A stretch of DNA of 39,114 bases from Flavobacteriales bacterium (GCA_011524915.1 WTJH01000067.1:1-39114), one strand, 5' to 3'; positions 1-9,498 are shown, counted from the stretch's first letter. Program-made: numbers and translations. Notes: generated from the letters alone by a model not told the origin.

Positions 1-1
1 A

Positions 2-55
2 TTTACTTTGCCAAAAGCGGAAGCCCTTGAAGAACTCCCTTTAGGAGTTTCCTAA
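2..55 (+). CDS. C-terminal end of an unidentified upstream gene (partial)
   Basis: Frame 2 is open from the window edge to a TAA at 53-55, giving a tail that ends LPLGVS. It stops 12 bases before the trmB start, a spacing that fits an upstream gene of the same operon. Only about 17 residues are visible, so the family cannot be named, and it could be a chance open frame. Confidence 0.35.
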   Translation, partial: FTLPKAEALEELPLGVS

Positions 56-67
56 AAAGAGACCATT

Positions 68-751
68 TTGGGAAGTAAAAATAAACTTAAGCGGTTTCGT
101 GAAAACGAAACCTTCGCCAATGTTATCCAACCTTCAAGAGAGACAATCCTTGAGGATCAATTTGAATGGAAGGGACGGTGGCATACATTTTTTGGAAATA
201 AAAATCCTATTGTTCTTGAATTGGGTTGTGGTAAAGGGGAATATACCTTACACTTAGCTCAGCGCAATCCAGAGATGAATTTTATTGGGATCGATATCAA
301 AGGAGCTCGTTTTTGGAGAGGAGCCAAAACCGCATTGGAACAAGAACGTACCAATGTAGCCTTTGTCCGGACACAAATAGAGCTGATAGAGCATCTTTTT
401 GCAGCGGGAGAAGTACATCAGATCTGGATCACCTTTCCCGATCCTCAAATTAAGTTTAAACGCACCAAACATCGTTTAACCAACCCAGAATTCTTGGATC
501 GATATAAAGGTGTTCTAGAGCCTCAAGGTTTGGTTCACTTAAAAACAGATAGCGCTTTTCTACATGGCTATACCTTGGGTGTTCTCAACGGATATGCTGC
601 AAAGCTGTTGTATGCTCATCACGATATTTACAATAACCCCCACACTCCAGAAGACGTTACGGCGGTTCAGACGTTTTACGAGCAAAAATTTTTAGAACAA
701 GGGATACCAATTACATATCTGTGTTTTCAAATGGAAACTCATGCAGGATAA
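68..751 (+). CDS. trmB: tRNA (guanine-N7-)-methyltransferase TrmB
   Basis: TrmB uses S-adenosylmethionine to make m7G at position 46 in the variable loop of many tRNAs, in the cytoplasm. The 227-residue length is normal for the family. The SAM-binding motif ELGCGKGEYT is at residues 51-60 and the family motif ITFPDPQ at 121-127, followed by the Lys/Arg-rich KFKRTKHR stretch. The start is a TTG codon; I keep it because the MGSKNKLKRF opening is the usual N-terminus of flavobacterial TrmB and no ATG lies nearby. It overlaps the next gene by 11 bases, so the two are probably co-transcribed. Identification is confident; the TTG start is slightly less so. Confidence 0.95.
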   Translation: MGSKNKLKRFRENETFANVIQPSRETILEDQFEWKGRWHTFFGNKNPIVLELGCGKGEYTLHLAQRNPEMNFIGIDIKGARFWRGAKTALEQERTNVAFVRTQIELIEHLFAAGEVHQIWITFPDPQIKFKRTKHRLTNPEFLDRYKGVLEPQGLVHLKTDSAFLHGYTLGVLNGYAAKLLYAHHDIYNNPHTPEDVTAVQTFYEQKFLEQGIPITYLCFQMETHAG

Positions 752-1076
752 TTTTTTTGAACGGGTTTATGATGTCGTCCGACAGATCCCTGAAGGTCGA
801 GTAACCTCTTATGGAGCCATTGCCCGTTTTTTAGGTGCTCCCCAAAGTGCCCGAATGGTGGGTTGGGCGATGAATGCCGCACATCAACACCCGGATGTTC
901 CTGCGCACCGAGTAGTGAATCGGAAGGGACTTTTAACGGGTAAGCATCATTTTGCAGGAATTCATTTGATGCAGCAACTGCTCGAAAACGAAGGAATTGA
1001 GGTGCAAGAGGATCAAATTCAACTTTTCCAACAGCATTTTTGGGATCCTTCGGACTACTTAGCTCTAGATTCTTGA
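741..1076 (+). CDS. Alkyltransferase-like (ATL) MGMT-family DNA-binding protein
   Basis: A short, 111-residue protein that is only the DNA-binding and active-site domain of O6-alkylguanine-DNA alkyltransferase (MGMT/Ogt). The helix-turn-helix region with GRVTSYGAIARFLG at about 19-32 and the arginine-finger region SARMVGWAMNA at 36-46 are present. The reactive-cysteine motif PCHR is PAHR at 54-57, with Ala55 in place of the alkyl-accepting Cys. In characterised ATL proteins (which usually have Trp here) the protein cannot demethylate; it binds alkylated guanine and hands the lesion to nucleotide excision repair. That role is inferred. The ATG lies inside the end of trmB, suggesting translational coupling. 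Confidence 0.88.
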   Translation: MQDNFFERVYDVVRQIPEGRVTSYGAIARFLGAPQSARMVGWAMNAAHQHPDVPAHRVVNRKGLLTGKHHFAGIHLMQQLLENEGIEVQEDQIQLFQQHFWDPSDYLALDS

Positions 1077-1083
1077 TGGTCAG

Positions 1084-1115
1084 TTTTCCAGAGTCAGCTT
1101 TGGGCTGTATATTTG
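1084..1115 (+). promoter_or_regulatory. Putative Bacteroidetes-type promoter for mrp
   Basis: TATATTTG at 1108-1115 matches the Bacteroidetes -7 consensus TAnnTTTG exactly. The -33 element is weak: a TTTT run at 1084-1087 instead of TTTG, about 20 bases upstream. The ATG at 1137 would leave a leader of roughly 15-20 bases. No transcript data support it. Confidence 0.4.
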
Positions 1116-1136
1116 CAGTCTGAAGGATGTAGAGCT

Positions 1137-2270
1137 ATGAAAATTACCCAATCTCAAGTGGAGCAAGTGCTTCAAGGAATGACCCTCCCAGGTCAAGGAG
1201 AAGATTTGATCTCCAGTGGAGCAGTGACCAATATTCAGGTATTCGGGGATCAGATTGATATTGATTTAAAATTAAATAACCCCAGTTTACAGGCCCGTAA
1301 AAAGCTTGAGGTTGAAATATTGAAAAATATTCACGAACAGATTCACGAAAAGGCCAAGGTCAATACCAAAGTGATTGTCGAAAAAGCACCAGAAACTCCT
1401 GCACCTATCAAAGGCAGCCCTATTCCTGGAATCGATAATATCATCGCAGTATCATCAGGAAAAGGTGGAGTAGGGAAATCTACAGTGACCTCAAACCTAG
1501 CTGTTTCTCTTGCGCAAATGGGTTTTAAAGTCGGTATTTTGGATGCCGATATCTATGGGCCTTCGATCCCTACCATGTTCGATATGGAGGGAGCACGTCC
1601 TCTGGCAGTAGAAGTTGATGGGAAGTCAAAAATGGAACCTATCGAAAACTACGGCGTCAAGGTTTTATCGATAGGATTCTTCACTCAACCGGATCAGGCA
1701 GTTGTTTGGCGAGGTCCCATGGCCTCCAAAGCTTTAAATCAAATGATTTTTGATGCTGCTTGGGGAGACTTAGACTTTTTGTTAATCGATTTACCTCCCG
1801 GAACAGGAGATATTCATTTGAGTATCGTTCAAGCGCTTCCGCTCAATGGAGCAGTAGTGGTCAGTACACCACAAAACATTGCTTTAGCAGATGCGCGAAA
1901 AGGGATTGCTATGTTCCAACAAGACTCGATTCAAGTTCCCGTTTTAGGGATCATTGAAAATATGGCCTACTTTACTCCGGCAGAACTTCCGGATCATAAA
2001 TATTATATTTTCGGCCAGCAAGGAGCCGAATATTTGGCCCAAGACAAAAAAGTTCCCTTTTTGGGAGCTCTTCCCTTAGTACAATCGGTTCGGGAAGCAT
2101 CAGATGCTGGTCGCCCAGCGGCACTACAAGACCAAGGGCCTGTGCGCAATGCCTTTGAAGAAGTCACCAGAAATATGGTTCGTCAATTGGTTGAGCGCAA
2201 TACGCATCTTCCTCCGACGAAAGCTGTAGCAATAACAACAATGGCTGGTTGTTCAGCCGTAAATAAATAG
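1137..2270 (+). CDS. mrp: Mrp/NBP35 (ApbC)-family P-loop ATPase, Fe-S cluster carrier
   Basis: A 377-residue cytoplasmic MinD-like ATPase that binds and transfers Fe-S clusters to apoproteins. Residues 1-80 form a DUF59/MIP18-like domain; the P-loop ATPase follows, with the deviant Walker A GKGGVGKST at 108-116 and a DLPPGTGD switch motif. The region where many homologues carry a CxxC cluster ligand pair reads ENMAYFTPAELPDHKYYIFG and has no Cys, so cluster coordination must differ. The ATG at 1137 is preferred to the in-frame TTG at 1113, because that TTG falls inside the predicted -7 box. It lies directly before the NifU-type scaffold (2 bases between them), which supports an Fe-S assembly role. 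Confidence 0.93.
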   Translation: MKITQSQVEQVLQGMTLPGQGEDLISSGAVTNIQVFGDQIDIDLKLNNPSLQARKKLEVEILKNIHEQIHEKAKVNTKVIVEKAPETPAPIKGSPIPGIDNIIAVSSGKGGVGKSTVTSNLAVSLAQMGFKVGILDADIYGPSIPTMFDMEGARPLAVEVDGKSKMEPIENYGVKVLSIGFFTQPDQAVVWRGPMASKALNQMIFDAAWGDLDFLLIDLPPGTGDIHLSIVQALPLNGAVVVSTPQNIALADARKGIAMFQQDSIQVPVLGIIENMAYFTPAELPDHKYYIFGQQGAEYLAQDKKVPFLGALPLVQSVREASDAGRPAALQDQGPVRNAFEEVTRNMVRQLVERNTHLPPTKAVAITTMAGCSAVNK

Positions 2271-2272
2271 GT

Positions 2273-2518
2273 ATGCAAGCATCCGAAATTGAAAGTAAGG
2301 TACTGGAGGCATTGGACGAAATTCGTCCGTTTTTAGCTTCAGATGGGGGAGATATTTCATTGGTGTCTATAGAAAACAATGTTGTGAAAGTACAACTTCA
2401 TGGCGCTTGTGTTGGATGTTCTGTTAACCAAATGACATTGAAATCGGGTGTTGAAATGACCGTAAAAAAGCATGTCCCTTCGATTGAACAGGTCATTAGT
2501 GTAGATCCATCCACATGA
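2273..2518 (+). CDS. NifU C-terminal-domain Fe-S scaffold protein
   Basis: An 81-residue stand-alone Nfu domain, which binds a 4Fe-4S cluster between two monomers and delivers it to targets. The diagnostic CVGC motif (C-x2-C) is visible in GACVGCSVNQMT near residues 44-56, preceded by the SDGGDISLV strand typical of Nfu. It begins 2 bases after mrp and overlaps the next gene by an ATGA, so mrp, nfu, ferredoxin reductase and ferredoxin read as one transcript. The domain is complete, and there is no IscU-like N-terminal part. Confidence 0.93.
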   Translation: MQASEIESKVLEALDEIRPFLASDGGDISLVSIENNVVKVQLHGACVGCSVNQMTLKSGVEMTVKKHVPSIEQVISVDPST

Positions 2519-3567
2519 TCCAAACCGATATTCTTATCATTGGAGCCGGTCCTACGGGGCTGTTTGCAGTTTTTGAGGCAGGTTTATTAAACCTTAGATG
2601 TCATTTGATTGATTCGTTGCCTCAACCCGGTGGCCAATGTGCAGAAATCTACCCCAAAAAACCTATATACGATATTCCTTCACATCCAGAAATCTTAGCC
2701 GGAGACTTGGTTCAAAATCTAATGAGGCAAATCGAGCCCTTTTCCCCTGGATTTACTTTAGGAGAATGTGCAGTTTCTTTGGAAAAGACTTCCGATGACC
2801 AATTTATAGTAACTACAGATCATGGGACTCAGCACCAAGCCCCCATCGTTGCTATAGCAGGAGGTTTAGGTACTTTTGAGCCTAGAAAACCCCCAGTTGA
2901 AAATCGAATTCCCTTTGAAAATAAAGGGATAGACTACATCATTAAAGACCCTGAAAAGTATCGAGACAAAAAAGTACTGATTGCAGGAGGGGGCGATTCT
3001 GCCTTGGATTGGGCTATATATTTAGTGAATGTGGCATCCGAGGTTACTCTGGTGCACCGGAGAAAAGAGTTTCGAGGCGCATTAGATTCGGTAAATAAAG
3101 TTCAGGCGCTCAAAGATCAAGGGAGAATCCAGCTGATTACTCCAGCCGAACTAGAAGATTTTTATGGCGATCAACATTTAGAAGGGGTCCGTCTAAAAGT
3201 CGAAGATGGGACCCAAGATTTAGCCGTAGACTATGTGATTCCACTCTTTGGATTGACACCTAAATTAGGTCCTCTAAAGGATTGGGGGTTAGAAATTGAA
3301 AATAATGCGATCCGTGTCGACAATTCTTTGGATTATCAAACCAATATTCCTGGGGTATATGCCATTGGTGATGTCAACACATATCCAGGAAAATTAAAAC
3401 TTATTCTATGTGGCTTTCACGAAGCTACATTGATGTGTCATAGCGCCTATAGTCGCTTAAATCCCAATAAAAAAAATACGCTAAAGTACACCACTGTCAG
3501 TGGAGTTAAAGGTTTTGATGGCTCTGTTAAGGCAGCCGAAAAAGCTACTATAAAGCGTATTGAATAA
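2515..3567 (+). CDS. Ferredoxin--NADP(+) reductase, YumC/TrxR-like type
   Basis: A 350-residue FAD- and NAD(P)H-binding enzyme of the thioredoxin-reductase-like fold that moves electrons between NADPH and ferredoxin. The FAD Rossmann motif GAGPTG is at residues 10-15, followed by the PQPGGQCAEIYP signature. The NAD(P) motif is AGGGDSALDWA, and AIGDVNTYPGKLKLI is the C-terminal FAD motif. There is no CxxC redox-active disulfide, which separates it from true thioredoxin reductase and fits the YumC group. It overlaps nfu by 4 bases (ATGA) and is followed directly by a 2Fe-2S ferredoxin gene, its likely electron partner. Confidence 0.9.
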   Translation: MIQTDILIIGAGPTGLFAVFEAGLLNLRCHLIDSLPQPGGQCAEIYPKKPIYDIPSHPEILAGDLVQNLMRQIEPFSPGFTLGECAVSLEKTSDDQFIVTTDHGTQHQAPIVAIAGGLGTFEPRKPPVENRIPFENKGIDYIIKDPEKYRDKKVLIAGGGDSALDWAIYLVNVASEVTLVHRRKEFRGALDSVNKVQALKDQGRIQLITPAELEDFYGDQHLEGVRLKVEDGTQDLAVDYVIPLFGLTPKLGPLKDWGLEIENNAIRVDNSLDYQTNIPGVYAIGDVNTYPGKLKLILCGFHEATLMCHSAYSRLNPNKKNTLKYTTVSGVKGFDGSVKAAEKATIKRIE

Positions 3568-3577
3568 AGAAAAATAT

Positions 3578-3904
3578 ATGAGTACAGAAGTTGCAATTTC
3601 TATTATTGACCGAGAAGGAGAGATCCATCAGATAGTTGCTCCTACCGATATGGCTATGAATCTTATGGAAGTGTGTAAAGCCTACGAACTTCCCGTAGAG
3701 GGAACTTGCGGCGGAATGGCTCTATGCGCATCTTGTCAATGTTATATAGAATCGGATCATTCACTAGAAGAGCGATCCGAAGACGAAGAGGCCATGCTAT
3801 CCGAGGCTCTTAATGTTCAGGATAACAGCCGATTGGGATGTCAGATTCCAATCACAGATGATTTGGAAGGTCTAGTTATTCGTCTTGCTCCAGAAGAATT
3901 TTAG
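3578..3904 (+). CDS. 2Fe-2S ferredoxin, adrenodoxin type
   Basis: A 108-residue electron carrier. The cluster ligands are seen as C-x5-C-x2-C in TCGGMALCASC plus a distal Cys in RLGCQIPI, the spacing of adrenodoxin or Isc-type ferredoxins. The C-terminus is acidic, which suits docking to the reductase encoded just upstream. An in-frame TTG at 3560 would add six residues and overlap the previous gene; the ATG at 3578 is preferred because the protein then begins MSTEVAIS, as usual for the family. Its stop codon interlocks with the stop of the convergent lipoprotein gene (TTAG at 3901-3904). Confidence 0.93.
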   Translation: MSTEVAISIIDREGEIHQIVAPTDMAMNLMEVCKAYELPVEGTCGGMALCASCQCYIESDHSLEERSEDEEAMLSEALNVQDNSRLGCQIPITDDLEGLVIRLAPEEF

Positions 3905-4650
3905 TACAGTACAAATCCCTGAATTGCCGAAGCAGTGGAATTTCCAAGGGGATCTAAACTCACCACTTGCCAATAGTAAGTTCCCGTACTGAATCCATTA
4001 TGGGTATAGTTGGTTGCAGTTAAATTTTCAGCCTCCAGATTTAAGGTTTGCGAGCTGGTTCCGAGATAGAATTGATATCGAAGGCTATCGTTGTCGAGGT
4101 CCGAACCATTCCAACGGAATGTGATATTTGGATATTCGCTTAACGCTAGCGATTGCCCTGAACTTGGAAAACTCAATTCTGCTGGGAAAGGGGCATAGTT
4201 AGGACTTGGAGCCCCTTCTAAATAAAATACCCAGTTACTACTTTCTGCTGTATTATTGGAGTTGTTCTGACGCGATATGACTTTCCATTGATAGGCTTTC
4301 CCTACAGCCAAGGTCAGCTGTCCTTGGGTTTCTGTAAGTTGGGATTGCTGTTGTTGTTGACTTTCTATATCCCTTACTACTAGGGTATAGGATTGCGAAT
4401 TTTCAGCAGCTTGCCATTGGAAGTTGACCCGACTCAAAACAGGAGTTACTTCTTCTCCGTCTAAACACAAACTTTGGTTTTCTGGACTTATGAGTTGAGC
4501 TGCTTGAGGAGGATTGGTTGGGGTTCCTCCACCAGGACTTTCACCGCCGCCGCCTTCAGAGGAACACTGAATTCCAAGACCCAAACAGAGGAAGATGAAC
4601 CCTATACAGAATAATCGAAATCTATTGAATGGAGTTGTTATTGTTTTCAT
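3901..4650 (-). CDS. Surface lipoprotein with two fibronectin-III-like domains, end of the starch locus operon
   Basis: A 249-residue protein with a signal peptide and lipobox ending at Cys29 (GIQC). It is followed by SSEGGGG and a Gly/Pro-rich linker, a pattern like the lipoprotein export signal that sends Bacteroidetes lipoproteins to the cell surface. Two beta-sandwich repeats follow (about 50-147 and 152-249). Each ends in the YxWxV motif of Fn3-like domains (AYQWKVISR and TYYWQVVSLD). It is the last gene of the run from susC and starts 18 bases after the secreted amylase. I infer a surface glycan-binding or scaffold role from context only; no catalytic motif is visible. Confidence 0.75.
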   Translation of the reverse strand: MKTITTPFNRFRLFCIGFIFLCLGLGIQCSSEGGGGESPGGGTPTNPPQAAQLISPENQSLCLDGEEVTPVLSRVNFQWQAAENSQSYTLVVRDIESQQQQQSQLTETQGQLTLAVGKAYQWKVISRQNNSNNTAESSNWVFYLEGAPSPNYAPFPAELSFPSSGQSLALSEYPNITFRWNGSDLDNDSLRYQFYLGTSSQTLNLEAENLTATNYTHNGFSTGTYYWQVVSLDPLGNSTASAIQGFVLY

Positions 4651-4668
4651 GTGTGTAGACTTTAAGAT

Positions 4669-7600
4669 TTAGGGGTTTACATATTTTACTGAAGTTACCC
4701 CCTGCGCATCTTCAAGCTGAACAATATACAGGCCAGAGGGCCATTGTTTGTCAGGTAAATCGACATGGAGGGTGTTGGGGGTATTTAGGGTTTTTTCAAA
4801 TACCAGCCGTCCTTCAAAGTTATAGACTCTTATTTGAGCATCCTTTTTCGGACGCTCAAAATATACCCGACTTTGCTGGCTAGCTTCAAGGCTTACAACT
4901 TGGAGCTCTGACCCGATCAGAAAGTGTTTTTCAATCCTTTCCTGACAATTTAAATCTCCATCTACTTGCAGTATGTTTAAGCCTTTTTTTAAGGGGAAAT
5001 CTAATTGTTGCTGAGTGGTTTCCATAGCCTGTCCATTCCACCGAATGGTGTATTGTTGTGCTCCGGAAAGTTGAATATGGATAAAGGTATTCCAAGGTCC
5101 CATTTGTGTTTGTACCTCCAATGCCTGCGGTTGTGCAATAGACAGACTGCTGCACCGTTCAAAATTTGGCTGTCCGGGAATTCGAAAGCAAATACGGTAA
5201 GTGCCTGCAGACAGATTACTAAATCGGTGATTGGTTTCGAAGCTTTGACTTTCTGAAGTCCCATCCGTTTCTAAAACGACCTCATAACTACCCGGTTCCA
5301 ATGCTCGAACAAGAATTTCTCCATTGGTATTTCCTCGACAACTTACATCCGTTTTTTGGACCATAAAAAAGTTTTCAGCAATACTAAACTCTTCACATCC
5401 GTTTACATTTACTCGAGTCCCAAAGGGAGTCGCAGGGCAAAGGTCTAAGGTGTCTATTACCCCGTCATTATCGTCATCAGCATCACAAGCATCTCCAACA
5501 CCATCGTTATCAGCATCTGCCTGATCAGGATTATTAATTCCTGGGCAGTTGTCTTGTTGATTTCCATCGGCTAGGAGGGTGGGTCTGCTGCCCAAAAAGA
5601 GAAATTGTCCTGCAGCGAGGGATAAGGTGGGATTGGAACTGCCTAAAGAAACTACTTGGTTGTTTTTAACCCAATTGTACCAGTTTCCATCTCTAAAAAA
5701 GCTATGATTGAACTGTTGTGTACGGGTAGAAAAATTACCTAGGATATGAACCTCCAATGGGCTTCCATTTTCCTGTATGCTAAAGCTTATTTTTTTCAGA
5801 TCAGCATTGGCCAATTCCAAAGTTTGAGGAGCAGTTTGAAAAATAGGCTCGGCAGATTTGAGTTTCATCAATCGGGCCCAAATCTGATAGACGTTATCCC
5901 GGGCCGGATCTTGGTCATAGTTCAGGGGAGCTGTCCAAGGCGCGGGTTTATTCCCGAGTTTACACTGGTCTGATCCATAGGGTTGTGGAACACTTCCATC
6001 GGAACAACTAAATATACTGATGTCGTATCCCAATTCCCCAAATTGCCAAATCATTTTAGGTCCAGGGATAGGAAAAAAGAAAGCGGCTGCTAATTTTAAA
6101 CGGTCATAGGCGGTTTGGGGTGTTTGGATATTATAACTCCCCGATCGATTCCCGAATTGGAGATTCTTATACTGAATCCGGTCTTTGTCATGACTTTCCA
6201 TAAAACCGACTAGAGTGGGTTCGTTATAGCCTCGATTGCTGTGATAGACACCTCCGAAATTCGAGTTGTTCTGTCCCATAGCTGCATTGGAATAGCGCTC
6301 AAACTCTTCCCCCCAGCTCAGGATTCCATAGTCCGAAAAATCTTGCTCTTCAGCATTTTGAAAATGTTCAAAGATCACATAAGCATTAGGATTGACCTCC
6401 CAAATACTATCGGCTAAAGATTTGAGATAGGATACTCGAGAACTGATGTAGCGTTCGGCATCACTCTCGTTGGTCATTCCTTTAGTTAAATCGAACCGAA
6501 AACCATCAATTTTAAACTCTTCTATCCAATATTTATTGATTCGATTGACATATGCTGCAGTTTCGGGACGATCGTGGTTTAAGTCATTAAAAAAGTTGAG
6601 ATATCCTTGAGAAATAGGAGAGGTCTGAAAGAAAGGGTTGTCCTCGGTTGGCGTCCCACTGTAGCCGTCTGTATCGGTATTCCACAAGCGGAAATAAGGA
6701 TTTTGCCCGGTGGCATGATTGTAAACCACATCCAGTATAACAGCGATCCCTCTCTGATGTGCCGCATCAACAAGGGTTTTAAACGCTTGTTTAGAACCGT
6801 AATATTTATCCAAAGCCATATGGAAACTAGGGTTGTATCCCCAACTTTCATTTCCGTCAAATTCCTGAACCGGCATGAGCTCTATGGCATTGACCCCCAA
6901 ATCGGTTAAATAGTCTAATTTTTCTCGTAGGGCATCAAAGCTGTGTCTAGAGTCAAAATCTCGAATTAATATTTCATAAATCAGCAATTCTTCGGAGTCG
7001 ACTCCTTGAAAATTTGGGACCTGCCAATTGTAGACGCTTTCATTTAAATCGATATAACTCACCGCGTGTTGCGTGGCAGAAGGGTAGGAGGGGAGATTGG
7101 GATAGGTACTCGCATCGATATACTGATCGTTATAAGGACTTAAAACCGTTTCGGAATAGGGATCAGCAATTGTGATGGCACCGTCCACCATATACTGATA
7201 GAGCAGTGGTTCTTGGGGATTTAAGTTTTCTAAAGTGATCCAAAAACGATTGTTCTGTGGATCTTTTTGCATCAGATATGATGGGTTTCGACTCCAATTG
7301 TTGGGGGAGCCGATCCAGTGGACAAAAGATTTACCTGGAGCGTAGAGAACAAAGGTAGCCCGTGTAGGGTCCGACAGATCTCTGTTAAAGCCATCTTTCA
7401 TCCCAGTTGGGACAGCTGCTTGAGTAACTTGAGGAGCAATGACCACCTCGAAACTGCTTTGCTGAAAGCTATCCGCATCGGACACGTCAGTAGCTTTAAG
7501 CGTATAAGTTCCGTCTGTTTGTACATTAGTGATGGTGTACTGATAGGAGCTGCTATTGGTCTGTTGATCGATGACAGTTGTGCCCCTTCGCAATTCGAAA

Positions 7601-8127
7601 TTGACTTGTGTACTAGCTGTATTGGCACTTACGTTTACCGATGCTCCGGCAGATATAACGATGCGATTCGATGCTGGAGCGGTTCGATTCAATTCAAATT
7701 TTCCAACATCAAAAAAGTGATCATTGGTTTTGCGTTCTCCATTCCCTTGGTCGCTTCCATTTTGGGCTTTAGCTAAAACTCCAATCCGTCCGATACCCGT
7801 ATCTTGAAACAACTCGGTAGGGGTAAAGGTATAGCTAAACGTTCCATCTCCGTTTGGAGTCATTCGCATATCCGAATCGGAATTGGTCCACTCCCCATTC
7901 CAATTGATGGCACTGGAAACTTCATTCCCATTCAAATCGAAATACCATGCCCATAGATATACATCTGACACCCCCCAACTATCAATATTCAGTTGAGAAA
8001 CGGTAATAGTGATTTCCTCATTTTCATTAAAACTTTGTGGACTTACAGTAAAGTTTCCTTCTTGTACTTGGGCCTGAACAAGGCTACAAAATAAAAAGAT
8101 AAAGAAGCTCCAGATAGATTTAGACAT
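4669..8127 (-). CDS. Secreted multidomain GH13 alpha-amylase with T9SS sorting domain
   Basis: A 1152-residue extracellular starch-degrading enzyme. The order is: signal peptide (1-20), N-terminal beta-sandwich regions (about 21-235), an E-set/CBM48-like domain (about 240-345), the GH13 barrel (about 380-760), thrombospondin type 3 repeats rich in Asp (854-911), a further beta-rich region, and a type A T9SS C-terminal sorting domain (about 1078-1152, ending [20 protein letters not shown]). GH13 motifs are intact: DVVYNH 466-471, GFRFD with nucleophile D546, acid/base E587 in YVIFEH, and ESHD with D647. The sorting domain predicts release or anchoring at the cell surface. It lies 22 bases after the sulfatase gene. 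Linear or branched alpha-1,4-glucan is the likely substrate; exact specificity is not readable. Confidence 0.92.
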   Translation of the reverse strand: MSKSIWSFFIFLFCSLVQAQVQEGNFTVSPQSFNENEEITITVSQLNIDSWGVSDVYLWAWYFDLNGNEVSSAINWNGEWTNSDSDMRMTPNGDGTFSYTFTPTELFQDTGIGRIGVLAKAQNGSDQGNGERKTNDHFFDVGKFELNRTAPASNRIVISAGASVNVSANTASTQVNFELRRGTTVIDQQTNSSSYQYTITNVQTDGTYTLKATDVSDADSFQQSSFEVVIAPQVTQAAVPTGMKDGFNRDLSDPTRATFVLYAPGKSFVHWIGSPNNWSRNPSYLMQKDPQNNRFWITLENLNPQEPLLYQYMVDGAITIADPYSETVLSPYNDQYIDASTYPNLPSYPSATQHAVSYIDLNESVYNWQVPNFQGVDSEELLIYEILIRDFDSRHSFDALREKLDYLTDLGVNAIELMPVQEFDGNESWGYNPSFHMALDKYYGSKQAFKTLVDAAHQRGIAVILDVVYNHATGQNPYFRLWNTDTDGYSGTPTEDNPFFQTSPISQGYLNFFNDLNHDRPETAAYVNRINKYWIEEFKIDGFRFDLTKGMTNESDAERYISSRVSYLKSLADSIWEVNPNAYVIFEHFQNAEEQDFSDYGILSWGEEFERYSNAAMGQNNSNFGGVYHSNRGYNEPTLVGFMESHDKDRIQYKNLQFGNRSGSYNIQTPQTAYDRLKLAAAFFFPIPGPKMIWQFGELGYDISIFSCSDGSVPQPYGSDQCKLGNKPAPWTAPLNYDQDPARDNVYQIWARLMKLKSAEPIFQTAPQTLELANADLKKISFSIQENGSPLEVHILGNFSTRTQQFNHSFFRDGNWYNWVKNNQVVSLGSSNPTLSLAAGQFLFLGSRPTLLADGNQQDNCPGINNPDQADADNDGVGDACDADDDNDGVIDTLDLCPATPFGTRVNVNGCEEFSIAENFFMVQKTDVSCRGNTNGEILVRALEPGSYEVVLETDGTSESQSFETNHRFSNLSAGTYRICFRIPGQPNFERCSSLSIAQPQALEVQTQMGPWNTFIHIQLSGAQQYTIRWNGQAMETTQQQLDFPLKKGLNILQVDGDLNCQERIEKHFLIGSELQVVSLEASQQSRVYFERPKKDAQIRVYNFEGRLVFEKTLNTPNTLHVDLPDKQWPSGLYIVQLEDAQGVTSVKYVNP

Positions 8128-8148
8128 GGGTGATTTAAGTACGTTTAA

Positions 8149-9498
8149 TTAATCCACTAATGTGGGATTTTTTTTCCAGTTTTCAATAGTCTCGATGTAT
8201 TCCTCAACTCGTTCAGGATATTTTTGGACCAGATCATAATCGTTGTTCGGATCGTTTTTCATATCGAATAGTGCCTTTTCATCCAGCGTTAAATTCCAAC
8301 GAAAAAACCAATCTTGATCTCGAACCCAATAGGCTTCAATTTTTTTGCCCATCATGTCTGCTTCATCCCGCATCTGGGTGGCCTTACCGATGATTTTAGA
8401 ACGTCCGATAGTAACGGAAGGATTTTCCCAAATGGGGCGTAAAGTTTGACCTTCGAAACTTTGGGGTTGTTCCAATCCTACAAGATCCAATATCGTAGAG
8501 GGTATGTCTGCAGAATGCACTAAAGCCTCGCTACTTCCGGGTTTGATATGTTTTGGCCATGAGAATAAGATCGGTGTCCGAAAGGACTGATCGTATACAG
8601 AAAGTTTACCCTTATCTCCGCCATTGTGCCAGCGTAAACTATCATTCCTAAATTCTTGATAGGGACCTTGTTCCCAGCCGTTATCATTGACATAAATGAA
8701 TATAGTGTTGTCTAAAAGTTGCTTTTCTCCAAGGTATGCCTTTAGTTCTCCAACACCTTCATCAAACCAAGTACAGTTGGCGTAATAGCGTTTGGCAGAT
8801 TCCGAAAAATCGGTGTTTTTATACATATTATAATAGCGGTCTGGAGCATCAAAAGGATAATGTGGAAGTTCTGGGGCATACCAGATAAAAAAGGGTTCTT
8901 TTTCGTGTTCGTCAATGAAGTCATAGACGGGTTCCATCGTAGCTCGAGCCAATTCCAGTCCTTGTCCTCCCATGAATTGTTTAAACCATTTGGAGCCATT
9001 TTTACGATCTTCTGGAGTCCAACCTTCTGTCATTCCATGTGTAAATCCTCCATTTTTGTAATGGAATTCCCACCATTTACCTCCCTGAAAACTGACATAT
9101 CCAGCATCAGCCAATACCTTGGGTAGGGAGTTGAAGTATTGCATCGCCTGAAAACGAAATTCTTGTTTGTCTTTTGGAGTATCTATCCCTCGGTCTTGAA
9201 TCAGTTGTTCAACGGCCGGTTCATAAACGGTAGGGGTCTGCCCAGTAATCAGAGTAGCCAGAGAAGGGCGGCAATGATTCTGCGGAACATAGCCTTGCGT
9301 AAATACAAAACTCTGATCAGCCAACCGATCCATATGAGGGGTTTGTACAAAGTCCGCTCCCATAAATCCAAAGTAGGGGTACCCTTGATCGTCTCCTACC
9401 AACAGGACCACATTAGGTTTTGTAGCGGTCTTTTGAACTTCCGATTTACATTGACTGAAGAGGCCTAGAGCCATACAACAAATAAGAATTTTTTTCAT
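8149..9498 (-). CDS. Lipoprotein S1-type sulfatase (alkaline-phosphatase superfamily) with variant active-site motif
   Basis: A 449-residue protein with a signal peptide and lipobox (LFSQC, Cys17). Formylglycine sulfatases remove sulfate esters. Visible elements are the metal-binding VLLVGDDQG (D36, D37), the modifiable-Cys region NHCRPSLATLITG with C76, GGKWW, PHYPFDAPDRY, YVNDNGWEQGP and the SFRTPILFSWP block. The canonical CxPxR is CRPSL: Arg is replaced by Leu80. It may still be converted to formylglycine, or it may act differently. The start at 9498 is chosen over an upstream in-frame ATG (9549) because it opens directly with a signal peptide. It sits between susE and the amylase, so it probably acts on the same glycan; a sulfatase is unexpected in a starch locus. 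Confidence 0.85.
   Translation of the reverse strand: MKKILICCMALGLFSQCKSEVQKTATKPNVVLLVGDDQGYPYFGFMGADFVQTPHMDRLADQSFVFTQGYVPQNHCRPSLATLITGQTPTVYEPAVEQLIQDRGIDTPKDKQEFRFQAMQYFNSLPKVLADAGYVSFQGGKWWEFHYKNGGFTHGMTEGWTPEDRKNGSKWFKQFMGGQGLELARATMEPVYDFIDEHEKEPFFIWYAPELPHYPFDAPDRYYNMYKNTDFSESAKRYYANCTWFDEGVGELKAYLGEKQLLDNTIFIYVNDNGWEQGPYQEFRNDSLRWHNGGDKGKLSVYDQSFRTPILFSWPKHIKPGSSEALVHSADIPSTILDLVGLEQPQSFEGQTLRPIWENPSVTIGRSKIIGKATQMRDEADMMGKKIEAYWVRDQDWFFRWNLTLDEKALFDMKNDPNNDYDLVQKYPERVEEYIETIENWKKNPTLVD

Noticed and set aside
3901-3904. Terminator between the ferredoxin gene and the convergent lipoprotein gene
   Set aside because: The stop codons interlock as TTAG and no hairpin with a T-run is visible around them.
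7318-7776. A 152-codon plus-strand frame inside the secreted amylase gene
   Set aside because: It is antisense to the beta-sandwich region of the amylase; the amylase frame carries the motifs.
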